Positions 26,201 through 35,270 are shown, counted from the stretch's first letter. The stretch is 64,000 bases of DNA from Nostoc linckia NIES-25 (GCF_002368035.1 NZ_AP018223.1:1404449-1468448); one strand, 5' to 3'. Translations and numbers: made by a program. The notes: generated from the letters alone by a model not told the origin.

Positions 26201-26326
26201 AGACCTCTTGCAATCAATTGCTTTTTGCACTCTTGTGGTAAAAGGGAAAAGGTTAAAGGGGAAAAGGAAAATACCAAACCTTTCCCCTTTTACCCTTCCC
26301 CTTTTCCCGACTTCTGCAAGAAGTCT
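26201..26326. mobile_element. MITE-like element, family B copy 2
   Basis: 126 bp bounded by AGACCTCTTGCA and TGCAAGAAGTCT, flanked by ATT on the left and GTT on the right. The interior has the same AAAGGTTTGGTATTTTCC-like core (in reverse) as the copies at 9883 and 28654. No coding capacity. Confidence 0.7.
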
Positions 26327-26442
26327 GTTTGGTAGCTACACCAACCGAGAGCCTATTCTAAATTCTGGATTCTCAATTCTAACTTCTGGTGTATAAACCG
26401 ACAATTGAAAGACATTATAATTTTAATTTACAAAATAACTCT

Positions 26443-26532
26443 ACTTATGCAAAAGATAACGAAAGTAGCGGTAATTCATGAATTACCGCTACGCAAGAAT
26501 AAGGTTTTCAGTCACATATTGCGTAAGTCCTG
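26443..26532. mobile_element. MITE-like element, family A copy 2 (inverted)
   Basis: Reverse-complement copy of the element at 12961-13054, nearly identical over about 85 bases including the GTAGCGGTAATTCA palindrome. The left terminal repeat is decayed (ACTTATGCA in place of ACTTACGCA). The rest of 26072-26779 has no recognised gene; it is AT-rich before the next start. Confidence 0.75.
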
Positions 26533-26779
26533 AATAATAAATTCACTAAACTGAAGCTGCTGGATAACATTTTTTTAGAAACACGGAAAATCTCAGTATT
26601 TGTGTCACAAAGGAGACGAGAAATCTATTAAGAAATCTAAATATACAATAACTAGAGTATTTAGCATTGTAAAATAAACAGTGAATTTTGCCTATTAATA
26701 AATTAGGAGAACTTAGCTATTATTGATATAATCAGCACTTTGATTTAAGTAAATTAATTAATTTTACGGATAGGTCTAA

Positions 26780-27529
26780 TTGGCGAATCATTCATTTTTG
26801 TATTATTGGTTTTTCTTCTTTGTTATCACTCTTGCCCGATATTTTCTGATAGCTGGAGGAGCATACTTGCTCTTTTATTCAGTTTTGGGAAAGTCTCTCG
26901 CCAACAAGAGTTTGCGTTTGAAACCCTTGCTTAATTCTTCTATTCTAAAGGATATTCAACTATCGGTACTCTCCGCAGCCGTTTTTGGTATTTCTGGAGC
27001 GTTTATTATTTCAGAGTATATCTTAGGAAAAACGCTATTATACACTAATCTTTACGAGTACGGACTATGGTATTTGCTAGCTAGTTTTGTCGTGGTGTTA
27101 ATTCTTCAGGATACATACTTTTACTTTATCCATCGGATGTTTCACCACCCTCTGATTTTTAAATGGATGCATTACGGACATCACCGTTCAGGAGAACCAA
27201 CGCCTTGGAGTTCTTCTGCATTTGATTTCCCAGAGGCGATTGTACAAGCACTTTTTTTTGTAGCTGTAATCTACATAGTTCCACTACATTTTATTACCTT
27301 AGTGTCCGCACTTATAACTATGACGGTTTGGGCAGTATTTACCCATCTAGGATTTGAGGTATTTCCGCCTTCATCTAAGACCAACTGGATTGGAAAGTGG
27401 CTGATTGGTTCTATGCATCATTCAATACATCACCGCAAGTATAAGGTACACTACGGTTTGTATTTTACGCTCTGGGATAAACTACTGGGTACTCAAGACC
27501 CTAATTATGTAGATAAAACTGATACATAG
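26780..27529 (+). CDS. Sterol desaturase / fatty acid hydroxylase superfamily protein
   Basis: 249 residues with a TTG start (GGATAGG just upstream). Four or five hydrophobic segments surround the di-iron histidine motifs of the superfamily: HRMFHH (about residue 119), HYGHHRSGEPTPWSS (about 131) and HHSIHHRKYKVHYG (about 213). The enzymes are membrane oxygenases that hydroxylate or desaturate lipids or carotenoids; the substrate here is unknown. The gene converges on the CrtR-type hydroxylase. Confidence 0.85.
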   Translation: MANHSFLYYWFFFFVITLARYFLIAGGAYLLFYSVLGKSLANKSLRLKPLLNSSILKDIQLSVLSAAVFGISGAFIISEYILGKTLLYTNLYEYGLWYLLASFVVVLILQDTYFYFIHRMFHHPLIFKWMHYGHHRSGEPTPWSSSAFDFPEAIVQALFFVAVIYIVPLHFITLVSALITMTVWAVFTHLGFEVFPPSSKTNWIGKWLIGSMHHSIHHRKYKVHYGLYFTLWDKLLGTQDPNYVDKTDT

Positions 27530-27530
27530 G

Positions 27531-27568
27531 AGTCATTAGTCATTAGTCATTAGTCATTAGTCATTAGT
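27531..27568. repeat. CATTAGT heptamer tandem repeat
   Basis: Five head-to-tail copies of a CATTAGT heptamer immediately after the stop of the sterol-desaturase-like gene. Simple repeat, not coding. Confidence 0.7.
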
Positions 27569-27651
27569 TACAAGCAACGAAGAACAAATAACAAATGACT
27601 AATGACAACCCGATCGATTAGCGTGCAATGTTTATGGAGTGCAGCTGATTC

Positions 27652-28833
27652 CTAATTGTGTGATTCATCTTTATTGTTCGTTGTTTGATGGTGAAAGCGA
27701 ATTCCGATAAAAATATCATAAATAAACTCTAAAAAGTCTTTCTTTTGTAGTAATCCTGAAGTTTGATAACAGCCTTTTTCATCTAATAAAGGTTTCATTA
27801 GATAGTATGTAGACTGATATTTATACCAAGGGATAGAAGTCCATAAATGATGAATTAAATGATAGTTTTGTCCCAAAATTAGAATATTAAGAATTGGGCT
27901 AGGATATACGCGAGCATTTTTCCAGCGATCGCGTTCTCTAAAAGGACGATGGGGCAAGTAATCAAAAAAGAAGCCTAGTATTAACCCCACTATACCAGAA
28001 GGTACAATCCAAAAATTCAGAACATACATTAAACAATCATTTTGAATTGCTATATAAAAAATTCCAACGACAATTAAACGGCTGATAAACCATTCCAATA
28101 GCTCATATTTACGCCACAATCGTCGCTGAAAGAAAAATACTTCGTGGTACAAAAACCGAAATGCAATTAGCCACAGCGGCCCGCCTGTAGAAACATAATG
28201 ATCTGGGTCATCTTTGGGATGGTTTACATGAGCGTGATGCTGCAAATGCACCCGCGTAAATACTGGGAAAACAAATCCTAGCATTAAGGCGCTACCATGC
28301 CCTAGCATGGCATTAATTATACGATCGCGGTGGGCAGCTCGATGACATGCATCATGAATTACTGTCCCCGCACAATGCAAAGCAATAGTATTAAGGCAAA
28401 AGCATAGCCAATCAGGCCATTGCCAAAGCCAGTAACCAAAGTTAGATAATACCAATGTTCCCAAAGCTGCCAAAAATAGCAGTAGGGTAGGATTGAAATC
28501 TCCAGGAGGTGCTAAAAGTTCCTTCGGCGGAATTTTAGACAGCTTGTGTGCTTTCAACGCTACCGTTTTTGTTTCTGTATTTGCTATTTCTTCTAAGGTA
28601 ACTTCCAAATTTTGATGATTTTGCTTTTTGTTGTCATCAACAGTTGGGTCAATAGACTTCTTGCAGAAGTCGGGAAAAGGGGAAGGAGAAAGGGGGAAAG
28701 GTTTGGTATTTTCCCTTTCCCCTTTAACCTTTTCCCTTTTCCCACCTATTGCAAAAAGCACTTTTGCAAGAGGTCTAATGATAATTAGGCTTTTGGTTGT
28801 AATGTCAAAAAAATTAGGATCTAAAGAGGTCAT
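27652..28833 (-). CDS. crtR: CrtR-type beta-carotene hydroxylase with repeat-derived N-terminus
   Basis: The last 290 residues match CrtR: ELLAPPGDFNPTLLLFLAA, then three histidine clusters HDACHRAAH, HLQHHAHVN and HLIHHLW, with DYLPHRPF and RVYPSPILNILI between. CrtR adds hydroxyl groups to the beta rings of carotenoids to make zeaxanthin-type xanthophylls in the membrane. The frame is 393 residues, about 95 longer than normal. Residues about 20-60 are encoded by a family B MITE (28654-28776); its 123 bp plus a 3-bp duplication equals 42 codons, so the frame is kept. The true start is uncertain and may lie inside the frame, since no good ribosome-binding site precedes ATG 28833. Confidence 0.82.
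   Translation of the reverse strand: MTSLDPNFFDITTKSLIIIRPLAKVLFAIGGKREKVKGERENTKPFPLSPSPFPDFCKKSIDPTVDDNKKQNHQNLEVTLEEIANTETKTVALKAHKLSKIPPKELLAPPGDFNPTLLLFLAALGTLVLSNFGYWLWQWPDWLCFCLNTIALHCAGTVIHDACHRAAHRDRIINAMLGHGSALMLGFVFPVFTRVHLQHHAHVNHPKDDPDHYVSTGGPLWLIAFRFLYHEVFFFQRRLWRKYELLEWFISRLIVVGIFYIAIQNDCLMYVLNFWIVPSGIVGLILGFFFDYLPHRPFRERDRWKNARVYPSPILNILILGQNYHLIHHLWTSIPWYKYQSTYYLMKPLLDEKGCYQTSGLLQKKDFLEFIYDIFIGIRFHHQTTNNKDESHN
28654..28776. mobile_element. MITE-like element, family B copy 3, inside the crtR frame
   Basis: 123 bp bounded by AGACTTCTTGCAGAAGT and CTTTTGCAAGAGGTCT, with AAT directly on both sides as a 3-bp target duplication. Very similar to the copy at 9883. It lies within the 5' part of the crtR open frame in an orientation free of stop codons. 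Confidence 0.75.
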
Positions 28834-29263
28834 AATTTTTACTGGTCGCGGTTCCTTGATAAAGTGAGCATGAAATCTCTTTCTTCAGCCAGCACAGAAT
28901 AGATTTCTTGCCCCGATTAGAGAGAGGAAACCCTGAAAATCTAGCCGATACTGTTCTCAATTACAATTAGAATGGGCTTTTATACCTATGGTGTTGGAAA
29001 ACAAGTCATTATACTTCCAAAAAAAAAGTTTATATGTTTTTTTTATAATCTTTCAATTTTCAAATTTTTACCTAAGCATTAGTTAGCATTCAATACCATA
29101 AAATGGAATTGATATTAAAACTAGACTTCTTAATTTTCTAGACTTTCAATTTTTAGACTTGAATTAAAACAAGTAAATCAGGCATATCTTGAGGTTAGAG
29201 AGTAGGGAATAACCAACGGAGAATCAGGTATTTTCATCACGACTTGTCAAGTATAGTTGCTCA

Positions 29264-29351
29264 ATATCTCTTGCAAAAGTAATTTTTGCACATTTGTAGA
29301 CAAAGGGCAAAGGAAAATTTTGTCTGTTTTGCCGACTTATACAAAAAGTAT
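29264..29351. mobile_element. Decayed family B element
   Basis: ATATCTCTTGCAAAAGTA on the left and CCGACTTATACAAAAAGTAT on the right match the two family B ends with several changes; the interior is shortened (88 bp in all). The surrounding gap 28834-29698 has no supported gene. A 38-codon frame at 29573-29689 was seen but has no independent support. Confidence 0.45.
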
Positions 29352-29698
29352 ATGCACAAGCGATCGCTTTTGTGTACCGCGATCCCCTAAAATCCATGCA
29401 GGCTTTGTCCTTGCCTATGGTAAGTCAGAGGCGATCGCCATCTTTATAGCCATAGTTGCGACTATCTTGATTAAATTAAGATTCTTGACTTATTAAATAA
29501 TTTATGCATATTCGTAGGATAAAGTCGAGGTGAAAACTTGCTCAGTATCCAAACCAACCATAACTCTCAATTATGAGATTTAGAAATTTCAAGGGTTTTT
29601 GTGCAACCTTGATTTGTTTATGGCTTGGTATTGTTAGATGTTTGAGCGATTGGAAAATGGCTAAAATTCCCAAAATCATTACGTGCTAGGTAAAATAC

Positions 29699-30121
29699 AT
29701 GTATTATTTATTTCCTCTAATAGTTAATCTACTAACTTTCGGCAATTTATACGCTCCCAGTCTGACAGCAGCCACCACAACGCCAGATCTACCAAAAATG
29801 CACTTAGCTCAAAAGCTCAACTGCAATAATGCTCAAACTCAGGTACAAATTAATGAATGCAGTAGGTTGTCTTATCAAAATGCTGATAAAAAATTGAACG
29901 CAGTTTATCAACAACTACTGCCAAAATTAGATAGAACTAGAAAACAAAAATTGATTGCTGCCCAGCAGGCATGGATTAAATTTAGAGATACCACTTGTGA
30001 ATTTGAGAGAAGCGAATATGAAGGTGGAAGTATAGCCCCTACGATTTATTTTGGTTGTCTAGAAAATACCACAAAAGAGCGTACTCAACAATTACAGGAA
30101 TATCTTAAATCTGACCTTTAA
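29699..30121 (+). CDS. LprI-like (DUF1311) exported protein
   Basis: 140 residues. A signal peptide (MYYLFPLIVNLLTFGNLY, cleavage near SLTAATT) is followed at about residues 40-135 by the lysozyme-inhibitor LprI N-terminal domain. The features are NCNNAQTQVQINECS with paired Cys, AADKKLN-like NADKKLNAVYQQLLP, LIAAQQAWIKFRDTTCEF and FGCLENTTKERTQQL. Four conserved Cys residues suggest two disulfides. In Mycobacterium an LprI protein inhibits lysozyme; in cyanobacteria the role is not known. Confidence 0.8.
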   Translation: MYYLFPLIVNLLTFGNLYAPSLTAATTTPDLPKMHLAQKLNCNNAQTQVQINECSRLSYQNADKKLNAVYQQLLPKLDRTRKQKLIAAQQAWIKFRDTTCEFERSEYEGGSIAPTIYFGCLENTTKERTQQLQEYLKSDL

Positions 30122-30128
30122 ATTCTGA

Positions 30129-30692
30129 CTACTCTTTCATCTTTAACCAGCTAAATACCTGTTCTACTGTCAACTCTAAATCAACACCATCGATAACAGT
30201 CAATTTATCGTTTTTATGACAAAATACTGGTTGTTGATGTGGTTGAAAAACAATAACTGAGCGGTCATCAGGATCGAGTAACCATCCCAATTCACAATCA
30301 TATTTTAGGCAGTGCAAAATATTGCTGATAACTCGGTTAGAACTTTGTTGTGGAGACAGAATTTCAATTGTCCAGTTAGGAGCAATTAGCATATCATCTA
30401 CAGGTTCTCCATCGTCATCAAATTGGATTTGTTGCCAACGAATCACTGCTACATCTGGAACAATTGACCTCTTACCAAAAGTACAACGCAACTCTGGAAA
30501 AGCATAAGCAATTTGTCTTTTCTCTGTGACTTCGTTAATTCCATTAATCAACTTAGCCTGAAGTCGGGAGTGGCGGGCTTTTGGCATTGGTTTTTGGATA
30601 ATCTCGCCGTCAATATAAATACTTGCAGGCTTGGTTTCTGGTAACTTGAGAAATTCCTCTAGGGTTAGGGATGCAGATTTGGCAAGACTCAT
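30129..30692 (-). CDS. Uma2-family (DUF820) putative endonuclease
   Basis: 187 residues, the usual size. It has the LTLEEFLKLPETKPASIYIDGE opening (read in two parts: LTLEEFLKLPE and KPASIYIDGEI), a PDVAVIRW strand (about residue 78), NWTIEILSPQQSSNRV and a YDCELGWLLDPDDRSVIVFQ segment. Together these form a PD-(D/E)xK nuclease-like core (D79, E110 and the following residues). Uma2 proteins are greatly expanded in cyanobacteria, often near mobile DNA, with no settled function. Tail-to-tail with the LprI-like gene. Confidence 0.8.
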   Translation of the reverse strand: MSLAKSASLTLEEFLKLPETKPASIYIDGEIIQKPMPKARHSRLQAKLINGINEVTEKRQIAYAFPELRCTFGKRSIVPDVAVIRWQQIQFDDDGEPVDDMLIAPNWTIEILSPQQSSNRVISNILHCLKYDCELGWLLDPDDRSVIVFQPHQQPVFCHKNDKLTVIDGVDLELTVEQVFSWLKMKE

Positions 30693-30941
30693 AATTTCTG
30701 CGGCTACGAAATTTCTGCATCTAGTTTATCAACGATCGCCACTGCCTAAATACCACAACCCAGGTTACATTTACTACAAATGATCTACTGTATAGCGTCG
30801 CCTCAGCCAAACTCGGTGTAGTTCATTTTCGTAAAGAATTGTAATACAAAATCCCAAATCTAAAATCCAAAATGGGTACAAGTCACTCACTACGGTAGTC
30901 TAGATGAGAGTGAATTAATCCCTGGTTTGATATATCGTTTT

Positions 30942-31913
30942 ATGACATCAGCTGTTTCTAGTCCTCCGCGCACAATTCGTATCGGTTCACGCAAAAGCCA
31001 ACTTGCTCTAGTTCAAACCTATTGGGTACAGGAGCAACTACAGAAAAGCTATCCAGATATCACTTTTGAAGTCCACACCATGTCTACCCAAGGCGACAAA
31101 ATCTTGGATGTAGCATTAGCCAAGATTGGCGATAAAGGACTTTTTACTAAAGAACTTGAGTTGGGAATGCTCAATGGCGAGATTGACTTTGCAGTTCATT
31201 CCCTCAAGGATCTGCCAACAAACTTACCCGAAGGGTTAACACTAGCAGCAATTACCGAACGGGAAAACCCAGCTGATGCGCTAGTGGTGCATGAAAAGCA
31301 CAAAGATAAACAAATCGAAACTTTGCCAGAAGGTGCAGTCATCGGTACATCTTCTCTGCGGCGATTAGCACAGTTACGCCATCGATTCCCCCACTTCACT
31401 TTTAAAGATGTCCGGGGAAACTTGATTACACGGTTGGCAAAACTCGATGTTGGTGAATATGATGCCTTGATTTTGGCAGCCGCAGGATTAGGGCGATTGG
31501 AAATGAGCGATCGCATTCATCAAATCTTACCCCAAGATATCTCCCTCCACGCCGTTGGACAAGGCGCATTGGGGATCGAATGCCGTGCCGATGATAGCGA
31601 ATTAATTTCCCTACTCAAAGCGATCGAACATCCCCAAACACGCGATCGCTGTCTTGCCGAACGAGCATTTTTACGCGATTTAGAGGGCGGTTGTCAAGTA
31701 CCTATCGGTGTAAATACAGAAATCTCTGGCGAACAATTAACTTTAACAGGCATAGTTGCCAGCATAGATGGTCAAAAGCTGGTAAAAGATAGCCTCACTG
31801 GAGAAGCCAACAAAGCCGAAGCACTAGGCACACAGCTAGCACACCTGTTGCGCGACAAAGGAGCCAAAGAAATTTTAGAAGAAATTTTTACTGTGATTGG
31901 GCGGGGTTCCTAA
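30942..31913 (+). CDS. hemC: Hydroxymethylbilane synthase (porphobilinogen deaminase)
   Basis: ATG 30942 gives a 323-residue protein; an in-frame TTG at 30927 is less likely. HemC joins four porphobilinogens into hydroxymethylbilane in the pathway to heme, chlorophyll and bilins. Seen are the N-terminal RIGSRKSQLALVQT, STQGDKILD, FTKELE, AVHSLKDLPT with the catalytic Asp, RRLAQLRH, DVRGNLITRL and the cofactor-binding Cys in LEGGCQVPIG (about residue 251), to which the dipyrromethane cofactor is attached. Length is normal. Confidence 0.95.
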   Translation: MTSAVSSPPRTIRIGSRKSQLALVQTYWVQEQLQKSYPDITFEVHTMSTQGDKILDVALAKIGDKGLFTKELELGMLNGEIDFAVHSLKDLPTNLPEGLTLAAITERENPADALVVHEKHKDKQIETLPEGAVIGTSSLRRLAQLRHRFPHFTFKDVRGNLITRLAKLDVGEYDALILAAAGLGRLEMSDRIHQILPQDISLHAVGQGALGIECRADDSELISLLKAIEHPQTRDRCLAERAFLRDLEGGCQVPIGVNTEISGEQLTLTGIVASIDGQKLVKDSLTGEANKAEALGTQLAHLLRDKGAKEILEEIFTVIGRGS

Positions 31914-31984
31914 GCAATTGCACAAGCGGATGTGATTAGATAAGTAAGTAATCAATAAACAGTCATCAGTAGTCAGTAAACAAT

Positions 31985-32060
31985 GAAAAAGAGGGGGAAA
32001 GGGGAAAGGGGAAAGGGAAAAAGGGAAAGGGAAAAGGGGAAAGGGGAAAGGGGAAAGGAA
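31985..32060. repeat. Polypurine GGGGAAA tract
   Basis: About 75 bases of only A and G on the plus strand, built from GGGGAAAGGGGAAAGGG words. Mirror-type purine tracts like this can form triplex or other non-B DNA. A pyrimidine counterpart occurs at 32218-32256. No gene was seen in 31914-32311. Confidence 0.7.
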
Positions 32061-32311
32061 CCCTATATTTAAAAACAGGGGTTTCAAGGCATGGAAGCTG
32101 ATTTTTCTCTCTGCGAGACGCCAAGAGCGAACGCACTATGTATCTCAAAAATCTTCTTTTTTGTTCTCCATTTTTAAAAACAGGGGCTTTATACCTTGTG
32201 GTGAAAAGTTTTTTCTTCTTCCCTTACCCCTTACCCTTTCCCCTTTTCCCCTTCTTAGTAAAATACTGATAACTGAATCGCTGTATAGGCACCGGGGAAA
32301 CAAAACTTACC

Positions 32312-33763
32312 ATGCGGATTTTATTTGTTGCAGCAGAGGCAGCTCCCGTCGCGAAAGTAGGCGGGATGGGCGATGTTGTTGGTGCATTGCCCAAATTCCT
32401 CAGAGCAATGGGTCATGATGTGCGAATATTCATGCCTTACTACGGCTTCTTGCCAGACAAAATGGAGATTCCCAAAGAACCTATTTGGTGGGGAGATGCC
32501 ATGTTCCAGCACTTTGCAGTCTACGAAAGCGTTTTGCCTGGTACTGATGTTCCCTTATACTTATTTGGACATCCCGCCTTCATGCCCCGCCGCATTTATT
32601 CAGGAGAAGATGAAGATTGGCGGTTCACCTTGTTTGCCAATGGTGCAGCGGAGTTTGCTTGGAATTACTGGAAACCAGAAATTATTCACTGCCACGATTG
32701 GCATACAGGAATGATTCCGGTGTGGATGCACCAAGATCCTGATATTACCACCGTCTTTACGATTCATAACTTAGCTTATCAGGGGCCGTGGCGTTGGTAT
32801 TTAGAAAAAATTACTTGGTGTCCTTGGTATATGCAAGGACACAACACAATGGCAGCTGCGGTGCAGTTTGCCAATAAAGTAAATACAGTTTCGCCTACTT
32901 ATGCAGATCAAATCAAGACAGCTGAGTATGGTGAAACATTAGAAGGTTTGTTGTCTTTTATTAGCGGTAAGTTATCTGGGATTATCAATGGGATTGATGT
33001 CGAAGTTTACAATCCAGAAAATGACAAATACATTGCCCAAGTCTTCACAGATGATAGTTTGGAGAAACGCAAGGCGAATAAAATTGCTTTGCAAGAAGAA
33101 GTAGGATTAGAAGTTAATTCCGGTGCATTTTTAATTGGGATTGTGACCCGATTAGTAGAACAAAAAGGCATCGATTTAATATTGCAAATTCTCGATCGCT
33201 TCATGGCATACACAGATGCACAGTTTGTGCTGTTAGGGACAGGCGATCGCTACTATGAAAGTCAGATGTGGCAATTAGCATCTCGCTTTCCCGGACGTAT
33301 GGCAACTTACCTGCTGTATAACGATGCCTTGTCTCGCCGCATCTACGCCGGCACTGATGCCTTCTTAATGCCTAGCCGTTTTGAACCTTGCGGTATTAGC
33401 CAAATGATGGCTTTGCGTTATGGTTCCGTGCCCATCGTCCGCCGCACGGGTGGATTAGTTGACACCGTATCACACTACGACCCCGTAAATGCCGCAGGCA
33501 CCGGTTACTGCTTTGACCGCTACGAACCACTAGACCTTTTCACCTGTATGATTCGGGCTTGGGAAGGCTTCCGTTTCAAACCCCAATGGGAAGAACTACA
33601 AAAACGTGGTATGAGCGAAGACTTTAGCTGGTATCAATCTGCCAAGCAGTACGTGAAATTGTACAGATCGATTTACGGCTTGCCAGAAGAAGAGGAGGAA
33701 ACACCACAGCCAGAGTTAGTATTAAACGAGGCAGTGGCAGCTGGCAATTCCTCAACCCCCTAA
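32312..33763 (+). CDS. glgA: Glycogen (starch) synthase, GT5 family
   Basis: 483 residues. GlgA transfers glucose from ADP-glucose to a growing alpha-1,4-glucan. The N-terminal KVGGMGDVVGALPK (residues 15-28) is the ADP-glucose binding loop. EIIHCHDWHTG, TIHNLAYQGPW, NGIDVEVYNP, VTRLVEQKGIDLI, FLMPSRFEPCGISQMMALRYG and RRTGGLVDTV are all family motifs. The C-terminal 25 residues are acidic (PEEEEETPQPE). The sequence resembles the GlgA1 type of cyanobacteria. It is followed by a strong terminator. Confidence 0.95.
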   Translation: MRILFVAAEAAPVAKVGGMGDVVGALPKFLRAMGHDVRIFMPYYGFLPDKMEIPKEPIWWGDAMFQHFAVYESVLPGTDVPLYLFGHPAFMPRRIYSGEDEDWRFTLFANGAAEFAWNYWKPEIIHCHDWHTGMIPVWMHQDPDITTVFTIHNLAYQGPWRWYLEKITWCPWYMQGHNTMAAAVQFANKVNTVSPTYADQIKTAEYGETLEGLLSFISGKLSGIINGIDVEVYNPENDKYIAQVFTDDSLEKRKANKIALQEEVGLEVNSGAFLIGIVTRLVEQKGIDLILQILDRFMAYTDAQFVLLGTGDRYYESQMWQLASRFPGRMATYLLYNDALSRRIYAGTDAFLMPSRFEPCGISQMMALRYGSVPIVRRTGGLVDTVSHYDPVNAAGTGYCFDRYEPLDLFTCMIRAWEGFRFKPQWEELQKRGMSEDFSWYQSAKQYVKLYRSIYGLPEEEEETPQPELVLNEAVAAGNSSTP

Positions 33764-33783
33764 AAAATAAGTAATTTTTGTGA

Positions 33784-33843
33784 CTTGCGATCGCATTTTC
33801 AGATTAGCTTGATGCCTGAAGAATGCGATCGCAAGTTTTTTTA
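33784..33843 (+). terminator. Rho-independent terminator of glgA, built on HIP1 octamers
   Basis: CTTGCGATCGCATT (33784-33797) pairs with AATGCGATCGCAAG (33822-33835). An inner TTCAG/CTGAA extension lengthens the stem, and a run of seven or eight T follows directly. It lies 21 bases after the glgA stop. Each arm contains a HIP1 octamer. Confidence 0.85.
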
Positions 33844-33952
33844 TATCAGGGAACAGGCAATAAAGAAGGCCTATTGATATCGGGGTTTCATACCATTTCA
33901 CGAAAATCTTGATACATATAGTTCTACCGTAGGGGCGCACAGATTGTCACAC

Positions 33953-34137
33953 GTGTCAACTTCAGCTTAAACTTTTGCCCCACAATCGTTTTACCCCACC
34001 CCCAACCCCTCCCCGATCCTTTGGGGAGGGGCGATTTTGGCTTTAGACAAAATCGGGGTGGGGTAACGCGGATCTTGATGGTAAATGAGAGAACTCGCTC
34101 ATCAGCTTTCTATCAGGGTTTCACGTTAAGTTGACAC
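33953..34137. mobile_element. MITE-like element, family C copy 1
   Basis: 185 bp bounded by GTGTCAACTTCAGCTTAAAC and GTTTCACGTTAAGTTGACAC. The interior contains TTTTACCCCACCCCCAACCC, matched by GGGGTGGGGTAACGC, plus CTCGCTCATCA. The copy at 48903-49085 has the same order of blocks. No coding capacity. The rest of 33844-34329 holds only short repeated words such as CAGTCAACAGTCAACA. Confidence 0.7.
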
Positions 34138-34329
34138 CAGTGACAGCTCGTCTTTAACCACCCACTACTCCCTACTTTCAAAGCAGCTAATCATGCCAAA
34201 ATGCCACAACCAAGGCACAAAAATATTTCTTTCCCAGTCAACAGCTAACAGTCAACAGTCAACAATATTTTCAAACTAGGTCTAAGAGGTTGTTTGAAAA
34301 GTGCTTGGCTGTAATTTTAGGCACTTCTA

Positions 34330-34363
34330 GATCCCCCCTAACCCCCCTTAAAAAGGGGGGAAC
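34330..34363. repeat. CCCCCCTAACCCCCC/AAGGGGGG repeat in M23 gene leader
   Basis: Same C/G-rich family as the insert in uvrA. It ends about 14 bases before the start codon of the peptidase gene, so it occupies the place of the ribosome-binding site and could fold over it. Confidence 0.65.
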
Positions 34364-34376
34364 CAGAATCAAATTT

Positions 34377-35270
34377 ATGAAAAAAGATAATTTTTATCGA
34401 TATCGTAATTATGGACTAATTGGGTTAATATCCTTAACCAGCGTATTAAGTACAACTACATCTGGCTTAACAGAATTAGTCAGCAATTCCCCAACTCAAG
34501 AAAATTCCATTCCTGCTTCTAACTTTATTTGGCCGACTCAAGGCTTTATTTCTCAAGGCTTTCGTAAATATCAACATGAAGGAATTGATATCGCTGGGGC
34601 ATCCGGGACTCCTATTGTTGCTGCTGCATCCGGTACAGTTATCAAGGCAGGTTGGGATAATTGGGGATTAGGCAATGCCATAAGTATTAAACATCCTGAT
34701 GGCAGCGTTACTGTTTATGGTCACAATCGCCGTTTATTAGTGAGCAAAGGTCAACAAGTTATTCAAGGTGAAATTATTGCCGAGATGGGATCTACAGGCA
34801 ACAGTACAGCACCTCATCTCCACTTTGAATTTCATCCACAAGGCCGAATCGCAGTCGATCCGCTTCGTCTATTTGCATCCTCAACCGCAAATGTTACTCC
34901 TGCTTCTAAAGTTCAGCAAGTTGCTAATTTTAACCGGCCAGTCTCAACACTTCTAGTAGCAAAGCAAGTTTCACCTTCACAGCCAATTACAATAAATTCT
35001 GCAACTTTCAATAGTAATACTGAATGCAATGGAGTTACGATTATTGGAGGTGAAACTGCAAAACTTCGTGTCAAAATTTGCGAAGAAAATGACCAGTTAT
35101 TTTATATTGGGCAGATGAAACAAAACCCAAATCAGCCTATAAAAATACCTGCTTTGAATATTGGAAAAGATAAATATCAAGCAAATAATGGAAGTTTTTC
35201 TTATATAGTCACTCATCAAAGAGTAGAAGTCTGGCAAAATGGCAGTCGAATTCGTTCTGAAAATTTTTAG
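34377..35270 (+). CDS. M23-family metallopeptidase (LytM-type), exported
   Basis: ATG 34377 (MKKDNFYRYRNYGL) is preferred to an earlier in-frame start at 34290 that would translate the C/G-rich repeat. 297 residues. A hydrophobic N-terminal segment (GLIGLISLTSVLS) serves as signal or anchor. Residues about 55-170 form the LytM/M23 domain: GFRKYQHEGIDIAG with the metal-binding His and Asp, VYGHNRRLLV, and HLHFEF with the HxH pair. It probably cleaves peptidoglycan cross-links. The C-terminal 110 residues are an unassigned beta-rich domain. Confidence 0.88.
   Translation: MKKDNFYRYRNYGLIGLISLTSVLSTTTSGLTELVSNSPTQENSIPASNFIWPTQGFISQGFRKYQHEGIDIAGASGTPIVAAASGTVIKAGWDNWGLGNAISIKHPDGSVTVYGHNRRLLVSKGQQVIQGEIIAEMGSTGNSTAPHLHFEFHPQGRIAVDPLRLFASSTANVTPASKVQQVANFNRPVSTLLVAKQVSPSQPITINSATFNSNTECNGVTIIGGETAKLRVKICEENDQLFYIGQMKQNPNQPIKIPALNIGKDKYQANNGSFSYIVTHQRVEVWQNGSRIRSENF

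Noticed and set aside
29257..29496. 79-codon frame after crtR
   Set aside because: It overlaps the decayed family B element and has no coding support.
29573..29689. 38-codon plus-strand frame starting MRFRNFKGFCATLICL
   Set aside because: It resembles a tiny signal peptide, but there is no ribosome-binding site and no homology that I recognise.
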